Shown here in pieces: positions 7,217 through 11,081 of a DNA stretch of 11,081 nt. Source of the DNA: Desulfovibrio sp. Dsv1 (GTDB taxonomy: Bacteria > Desulfobacterota > Desulfovibrionia > Desulfovibrionales > Desulfovibrionaceae); assembly GCA_000403945.1 (NCBI GenBank), contig APFI01000141.1, forward strand, positions 1 to 11,081, in the 5' to 3' direction. Numbering within the stretch: the first letter of the stretch is position 1; every line of letters starts with the position of its first letter. The notes below the pieces were generated by a model that was not told where the DNA came from, did not search any database, and saw only the letters and a program-made list of their open reading frames with translations. The translations under genes were made by a program, and so were the position numbers.

Positions 7217-7891
7217 ATGAAACGTACCATTGCCGCTTTGGCACTTGTGCTGGCGCTTGCCCTGCCCGGTCTGGCCGCGGCGGAAGGCACCGGCATGTAT
7301 CTGGCCCCCAAGTTTCTGATGAGCATTCAGGATACGGGGCGGATGGAACGCTCGTCCGGACTTGCGGGTTCGGGTGTGGACGATTACAGCCAGTTCACGC
7401 TGGGCGGCGCCCTGGCTCTGGGCTATGATTTCTGGCCGCAGCAGATGCTGCCCCTGCGCGCTGAAATTGAATTCGCCCTGCGCGGCAACAGCGAACATAG
7501 CTGGAGCGACGGCGGCGCGTATGTGAGCGACGTCAAGGGCACATGGAACAATTCCACGCTCTTCGCCAACCTGTTCTGGGATTTCCACAACGATACGCCC
7601 TTCACGCCTTATATCGGCGCGGGACTGGGGCTGGCCTTCAATTATACGGGCTATGATGTCACCACCAGCCTCGGTAAGTTCTCGGCCGATGACCGCTTCA
7701 CCAATTTCGCCTGGAACGCGGGCGCGGGCGCGTCTTACAGCTTCAACGAAAATCTCGCCATGGACGCTTCCTATCGCTTTGTGGGCCTGGGCTACAATAA
7801 GGTCAGCGCCACTGTGGGCGGCCGCAAGTATGAAATCGGCAACGATCCCTACAATAACGAATTCATGCTGGGGCTGCGTTTCGCTTTCTAG
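7217..7891 (+). CDS. Outer membrane beta-barrel protein
   Basis: This is a 224-residue secreted protein. Residues 1-22 are a typical signal peptide: KR, a hydrophobic run of Ala/Leu, and an AAA cleavage site before EGTG. The mature part has short alternating hydrophobic and aromatic strands (for example GALALGYDF, LRAEIEFALRG, STLFANLFWDF, PYIGAGLGLAFNYTGY, MDASYRFVGLGY) and ends in EFMLGLRFAF. The terminal Phe is the recognition signal for barrel insertion by the BAM machinery. Size and pattern suit a small, roughly eight-stranded barrel of the OMP_b-brl type. A strong AGGAGG Shine-Dalgarno at 7205-7210 fixes the ATG at 7217. The gene has its own promoter region and a strong terminator, so it is monocistronic. 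Specific function (adhesion, stress, small-solute passage) cannot be told. A relic of a second copy lies just downstream. Confidence 0.85.
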   Translation: MKRTIAALALVLALALPGLAAAEGTGMYLAPKFLMSIQDTGRMERSSGLAGSGVDDYSQFTLGGALALGYDFWPQQMLPLRAEIEFALRGNSEHSWSDGGAYVSDVKGTWNNSTLFANLFWDFHNDTPFTPYIGAGLGLAFNYTGYDVTTSLGKFSADDRFTNFAWNAGAGASYSFNENLAMDASYRFVGLGYNKVSATVGGRKYEIGNDPYNNEFMLGLRFAF

Positions 7892-7912
7892 GCCGTATTT
7901 CGTATCCTTGTG

Positions 7913-7957
7913 AAAAGACGTTCCCCGCGCGCATATTGCGGAGAACGTCTTTTCTTG
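7913..7957 (+). terminator. Strong intrinsic terminator of the outer membrane protein gene
   Basis: The arm at 7913-7928 (AAAAGACGTTCCCCGC) pairs with 7938-7953 (GCGGAGAACGTCTTTT), giving 15 of 16 pairs with one C-A mismatch (7924/7942) and a 9-base loop. The T-rich tail follows at 7950-7957. The A-rich start means it could also act on the opposite strand. It begins 21 bases after the stop codon of the barrel gene. Confidence 0.9.
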
Positions 7958-7959
7958 TA

Positions 7960-8073
7960 TCTGCCGAGGGCTATAACGAAGTTTCCGTGGGCGACAGGCA
8001 TATCAGCAACCAGCCCCACAACGACGAATTCATGCCGGGCCTGCGTTTTATACCTTCAAGGATTAACCGCTGA
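7960..8073 (+). pseudogene. C-terminal remnant of a second copy of the outer membrane barrel protein
   Basis: In the frame ending at TGA 8071-8073 the translation begins GYNEVSVGDRHISN at 7969 and continues QPHNDEFMPGLRF. The intact barrel gene ends GYNKVSATVGGRKYEIGN, then DPYNNEFMLGLRFAF. The order GYNxVS, G-R, N-x-P-x-N-x-EFMxGLRF is shared, so this is the 3' end of a tandem paralogue whose 5' part is gone. The match begins directly after the terminator. The fragment lacks the terminal Phe, has no start codon or ribosome site, and runs a few extra codons past the original end, so it is not functional as a protein. Confidence 0.8.
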
Positions 8074-8392
8074 TCGGCGGTTTTTTGCGCTTCTGGTCTG
8101 TGCGCCGGCTCCCGCTCTCCCGCGTTGGGCCTGTCCTGTTTTCGTAAGGGACGGCCTTCTGATAATAAATTTTGTTATCGCAGGGAGTCGGAAGAAATTT
8201 CCCAGAGAAAAAACCTGCTCTTCAAGCCCCCAAAAAAATGTTTTTCCTCTTGACAATCCGTCCGGCCTTGCAGTTCGGAAACTGGACGGGGATAGCGAAA
8301 AAAACAGCGTATTATTGAGAAAAACAGAGAAAATTTTACTTTTTATTATGGAAAAAAATTACTCCAAATTGTTAATGGCAGAGAATGACAAG

Positions 8393-8421
8393 GTTAAAGC
8401 CTTGTCCCACAAGGCTTTGGC
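8393..8421 (+). promoter_or_regulatory. Perfect hairpin in the leader of the DnaA-like gene
   Basis: AAAGCCTTGT at 8396-8405 and ACAAGGCTTT at 8409-8418 are exact reverse complements around a 3-base CCC loop. In RNA the stem extends by two U-G pairs and a G-C pair to 8393/8421. No T-run follows, so it is not a standard terminator. It could be an mRNA leader structure or a protein-binding palindrome. Confidence 0.55.
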
Positions 8422-8453
8422 GGCAGGCCCCATTATCCGCGCTATTAAAAAAC

Positions 8454-8483
8454 AATCATGTATTTCACATGATTATCTGATAA
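8454..8483. promoter_or_regulatory. Overlapping inverted repeats upstream of the DnaA-like gene
   Basis: AATCATGT (8454-8461) and ACATGATT (8467-8474) are exact reverse complements around ATTTC. An overlapping second palindrome, TTATC-T-GATAA, occupies 8473-8483. Both end 22-30 bases before the ATG at 8505, a position typical of autoregulatory operators or of sites covering the ribosome-binding region. Confidence 0.45.
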
Positions 8484-8504
8484 AATCTTTGGGGAAAACA
8501 AAAG

Positions 8505-9956
8505 ATGCCACTGCCCCAGAGGGCGGCTAATCCTTCATTGCCCGCGTTCGGCCTTTCGGGCTACAAGCCCCGCATGCGAGATCAATGGGCCGAAATTTCT
8601 GAAAATCTCAAGAAAATGCTGGATTCCGGCATTTTTAGGGTTTGGATCGCTCCCCTGCGCGCCACGCTGGAAGACGGCGTGTTGCGTATCGCCGCGCCCA
8701 ACGCGTTTATGGTCGGCTGGCTGGAAAGCCGGATGCTTTCCGTCTTGCGCGAGGCGGCGGCCCCGGTGCTGGGTCTGTCGCCAGATGCCGTGGAAATGCG
8801 TATTGAAATTGCCGGAAAAGATTGCGACGCCGCTCCGCACGGGGCTTCCGCAGCTGATCTTGCCGCGCGGGTTTTGCCGCGACGGCAGGCCGACCTGCCC
8901 ATACCCGCCACGGCGCCCGCTTTCCGGCAGGAGGCGCGCTGGCGCTATTGCTTTGAGGATTTTGTGGTGGGGCCCAGCAACAGCATGGCCGTAGCGGCCG
9001 CGCAGGATGTCTGCCGCGGCGGCGACGTGCAGACCCTGTTTGTGAACTCCGCTTCGGGCTTGGGCAAAACTCATCTGGCCCAGGCTGTGGGACAGGCTCT
9101 CAGCCAAAAAGGCAACGGCGCGCGCGTGGCCTATCTCACGGCCGAAGAATTTGCCTCGCGCTTTGTGGCCTCTTTGCGTAGCCATACCGTGGAGGACTTC
9201 AAATCCCGCCTGCGGGATCCGGACGTGCTTTTGCTGGAGGACGTGCATTTTTTTCAGGGCAAGGAAAAAATGCAGGATATGGCCCTGAACGTGGTCAAAA
9301 GCCTGCAGACCAAGGGCGGCCGGGTGATTTTTACCTCTTCATTTTCGCCGCGTGAACTCCAGCGGGTGGACAGTCAACTTGTCTCGTATTTCTGCTCGGG
9401 CATTCTTACCAATATGGGACGTCCCGACGAGGAAATGCGCCGCCGTATCCTCATCCGCAAGGCCAAAAGCTTTCAGGTGCTGTTGCCCGGCCCGGTCTGC
9501 GATCTGCTGGCCACCCGCATGCGCGGCGATGTACGCCAGATGGAATCCTGCCTGAACAGCCTTATATTCAAGGCCCGTCTACTCAATTGCGGCCTGAATC
9601 CGGATCTGGCGCTGGAAGTGCTCAACCAGTACGCCGGCGTGGAATGTGGGCCAGATCTGCCGACCATCGTCCGTCTGGTCTGCGAGAGCTACGGTCTGGA
9701 GCAGCGCCAGCTCTGCTCCCGCTCCCGCCGCCGGGAATGCGTGTTGGGCCGCAATACCGTCTATTATCTGGCGCGCAAGCATACTGAACTTTCGCTGGAG
9801 GAGATCGGCGAGACGTTCAATCGCCGTCATTCCACAGTCATCAAGGGTATCACCGCGGTGGAGCGCGAGCTTTCCAAGGAATCCAGTCTGGGCCGCCAGA
9901 TCGCCAGAGCTGTGGACCTCATTGAGCGCAACGCCGGTCTGGGGGCGACCCGGTGA
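8505..9956 (+). CDS. DnaA-family AAA+ protein, probably a DnaA paralogue
   Basis: This 483-residue protein has the full DnaA layout. Domain I is at about 28-85 (IFRVWIAPL, then FMVGWLESRML), followed by a short variable linker. The AAA+ domain starts at FEDFVVGPSN (150-159), with Walker A GLGKTHL at 185-191, Walker B LLLEDVHFF at 242-250 and sensor II R344 in DVRQME. The helix-turn-helix domain IV is at about 410-475 (LGRNTVYYLARKH, LSLEEIGETF, RRHSTVIKG). Three positions differ from the classical initiator: Walker B has ED instead of DD; the arginine-finger motif SRF is SYF (Y295); and the DnaA-box motif RDHTTV is RRHSTV, with Arg in place of the base-contacting Asp. There is no dnaN, gyrB or rpmH beside it. 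This suggests a second DnaA homologue with changed ATP-dependent assembly and DNA preference, perhaps regulatory. The start may instead be ATG 8574 (MRDQWAEI, 460 aa), which fits typical DnaA N-termini; 8505 is preceded by a weak GGGGA site. Confidence 0.85.
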   Translation: MPLPQRAANPSLPAFGLSGYKPRMRDQWAEISENLKKMLDSGIFRVWIAPLRATLEDGVLRIAAPNAFMVGWLESRMLSVLREAAAPVLGLSPDAVEMRIEIAGKDCDAAPHGASAADLAARVLPRRQADLPIPATAPAFRQEARWRYCFEDFVVGPSNSMAVAAAQDVCRGGDVQTLFVNSASGLGKTHLAQAVGQALSQKGNGARVAYLTAEEFASRFVASLRSHTVEDFKSRLRDPDVLLLEDVHFFQGKEKMQDMALNVVKSLQTKGGRVIFTSSFSPRELQRVDSQLVSYFCSGILTNMGRPDEEMRRRILIRKAKSFQVLLPGPVCDLLATRMRGDVRQMESCLNSLIFKARLLNCGLNPDLALEVLNQYAGVECGPDLPTIVRLVCESYGLEQRQLCSRSRRRECVLGRNTVYYLARKHTELSLEEIGETFNRRHSTVIKGITAVERELSKESSLGRQIARAVDLIERNAGLGATR

Positions 9957-10316
9957 GGCCCGGTTCTTTTCTCCCCGAATAACAAATCCCTTTTGGGGTA
10001 CTTATATTCTGTTGCCTTGATATTCAGGGAATATTGCGGCATCTGATTTCATTATTGCGGATGAATCATCCTATGCTATTTTTGTGATTGGCTTTTGAAG
10101 AAGAGATGACACCGGTAATATAAAGCTGTGGAAGCTATTGCTTGATAAATGCTTAAAACGCACTGACGCAAAAAACTTTCCTGTATCAGTAGTATTGCCC
10201 TTGCCAAACTTGTCAGTGGTGAATATTTATCTATGGAGAGTATGGAAAAAATCTGTAAGAATCTCAACATGAATATTGATATATTATGAAATTTGCAGAT
10301 GACTTGGAGATTGATT
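9957..10316. other. Gene-free AT-rich stretch between the DnaA-like gene and the insertion sequence
   Basis: No gene is recognised. Small palindromes are present: ATATTC-AGG-GAATAT at 10020-10034 and GGATGA-A-TCATCC at 10059-10071. No clear intrinsic terminator for the DnaA-like gene was found; CCCC at 9976-9979 with GGGG near 9995-9998 gives only a 4-base stem. Confidence 0.45.
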
Positions 10317-10382
10317 TGTACCCCCTGAAATAGTTCAGATCGAAACCGGAGACTTCTGGCAAACCCTCCCCGGGAGGGAGCC

Positions 10383-10487
10383 ATGAAGAAGTCACGGTTT
10401 TCCGGGCGCCAGATCATCACAATCCTTGAATTTGTCGAAGCGTGTTTGCCTGCAAGCCGACGCCGCGTGACGGCAGCCTTGTCATAA
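10383..10487 (+). pseudogene. IS3-family orfA (HTH_Tnp_1 type), truncated
   Basis: The ATG at 10383 lies 3 bases after GGGAGGGAG and encodes MKKSRFSGRQIITILEFVEA, the typical start of IS3 orfA proteins (consensus MKKSRFTxxQIIxxLKExEA). The frame ends at TAA 10485-10487 after 34 codons, where a complete orfA has about 80-100. The HTH core expected after this start (C-R-x-H-G-I-S) is not recognisable, so the middle of orfA and the beginning of orfB appear deleted or scrambled. It cannot give a working DNA-binding protein. Confidence 0.75.
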
Positions 10488-10540
10488 CGGCGCTTCCTGG
10501 GCTGGCGGACCGCCATCCACGATGCGGACTTGCCAAATAC

Positions 10541-11081
10541 CTTGCCGTGCCGCGTCGTGAGGGGCATGCATGAAACCACAAACGCGTCTACCGGATTTAT
10601 CGACAGCTGCGGTTGAACATGCGTCGCAAAGAGAAACGGTGACCGCCCGTCCGTCAGGAGGCGCAACCCGCCGTCAACGCGCGCTGGTCTGTGAACTTCA
10701 TGAGCGATGCGCTGCCGCGCGGCCGGCGTTTTCGCGCGTTCAATGCGCTTGACGACTTCAGTCGGGAAGCGCCGGCCGCGGAAGTGGATGCCAACTTGCC
10801 GGCGGCCCGCGTCATTCGTGTGCCTGACCGCATAGCCGCATGGAGAGGATACCCCACAAAAATGTGCATGGATAACGGCCCGGAATTTGTCTCGGCACAG
10901 CCTGCCGGATGGGCGGAACAGCGCGGGGTTGAGCTTGAGTTCATCCAGCCAGGCAAGCCCGCGCAAAACTCGTATGTGGAGCGATTCAACCGTACCTTCC
11001 GCGAAGAAGAGATATCAAATTCCATGTTTTCAGTGGGCTGGGCGAGGTTCGCGCTATCGTGGACACATGGGCGCAAGAATA
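10541..11081 (+). pseudogene. IS3-family orfB transposase (rve fold), nonsense and frameshift mutated, cut by window end
   Basis: One frame reads RREGHA, a TGA at 10571-10573, NHKRVYRIYRQLRLNMRRKEKR, a second TGA at 10640-10642, then NARWSVNFMSDALPRGRRF, FNALDDFSREA, CMDNGPEF, FIQPGKPAQNSYVERFNRTF. These match IS3 orfB, where the catalytic triad is D in WSMDF, D in MDNGPEF and E in xxERFN. Here the first catalytic residue is Asn (WSVNF, codon 10694-10696); the other two remain. Near 11032-11038 the frame shifts: the expected LGEVRAIVDTWAQE continues from CTG at 11038 in another frame. Two stops, one frameshift and a lost catalytic residue make this a dead transposase. The remaining C-terminus is outside the window. 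Confidence 0.85.

Larger units (their letters stand above)
8074..8504. other. AT-rich leader region before the DnaA-like gene
   Basis: No convincing gene is seen. A TTGACA at 8250-8255 lacks a good -10 at normal spacing. A 60-codon frame from ATG 8348 to 8530 overlaps the start of the DnaA-like gene, has no ribosome site and no recognised family, and is left uncalled. The 3' half of the stretch carries the inverted repeats listed separately. Confidence 0.5.
10317..11081 (+). mobile_element. Decayed IS3-family insertion sequence, left end and most of the transposase
   Basis: The left end is taken as TGTACCCCC at about 10317, a TG-starting end as expected for IS3 elements, with GGAGACTTCTGG-type sequence just inside. 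It is followed by an orfA start and then by orfB with the rve integrase fold, both on the plus strand and both broken. The right end lies beyond the window, so the terminal repeat and any target duplication cannot be checked. The strong similarity of the orfB residues to the group whose transposases read WSMDFM and RMDNGPEF suggests an IS51/IS407-type IS3 element. The left boundary is an estimate. Confidence 0.75.

Noticed and set aside
8250..8255. Promoter -35 TTGACA before the DnaA-like gene
   Set aside because: At 16-18 bases spacing the -10 candidates (AGTTCG, GTTCGG, TTCGGA) are poor, so it was not called.
8433..8441. DnaA box TTATCCGCG
   Set aside because: It matches 7 of 9 bases of TTATCCACA, but it is a single copy without a cluster, so chance is likely.
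7910..8530. 206-codon plus-strand frame starting in the terminator
   Set aside because: It begins inside a terminator hairpin, reads the barrel relic in the wrong frame and has no coherent protein character.
10076..10966. 296-codon minus-strand frame
   Set aside because: It runs antisense through the IS3 transposase remnant, whose plus-strand residues match the family clearly.
1..11081. tRNA, rRNA or CRISPR array
   Set aside because: No cloverleaf, ribosomal sequence or regularly spaced repeats were recognised on reading both strands.

Overview
The window looks like an accessory region of a fairly GC-rich Gram-negative bacterium. The res, mod, outer-membrane-protein and DnaA-like genes have GC-rich codon use, and a signal-peptide-bearing beta-barrel ending in Phe is present. 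The style of the DnaA-like protein and the barrel protein would fit a Desulfovibrio-type deltaproteobacterium, but that is a guess from memory of related proteins, not something the sequence proves.

Layout. Positions 1-250 hold a small fragment (minus strand) that resembles part of a lamin-tail-like domain. An AT-rich spacer with no recognisable gene follows. From 6882 down to 564 on the minus strand there is a tight three-gene operon: a type III restriction-modification methyltransferase (mod), its helicase-nuclease partner (res, overlapping mod by one base in TAATG), and an HD-domain dGTPase-family nucleotidase starting 2 bases after the res stop. All three look intact at their catalytic motifs. 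Two changes in base composition run through the operon. The central target-recognition part of mod is AT-rich inside an otherwise GC-rich gene. The end of res plus the whole dGTPase gene is also AT-rich. Both suggest modular exchange of parts.

From 6883 to 7216 is a divergent intergenic region, with an inverted repeat in front of mod and a pair of related inverted repeats around a TTGACA box in front of a plus-strand outer-membrane beta-barrel gene (7217-7891). A strong hairpin terminator follows. Directly after it lies a 35-codon remnant of the C-terminus of a second copy of the same barrel protein, a trace of a former tandem pair.

The segment 8074-8504 is AT-rich and carries several inverted repeats. 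It leads into a DnaA-family gene (8505-9956) that has all the DnaA domains but differs from the canonical protein at the arginine finger, Walker B and the DnaA-box recognition motif, so it is probably a DnaA paralogue and not the main initiator. After 360 bases without a gene, a decayed IS3-family insertion sequence begins near 10317 and runs off the window.

Functionally, mod, res and the dGTPase plausibly form one defence locus: DNA methylation and cleavage combined with dNTP depletion. The other genes have no obvious link to it.
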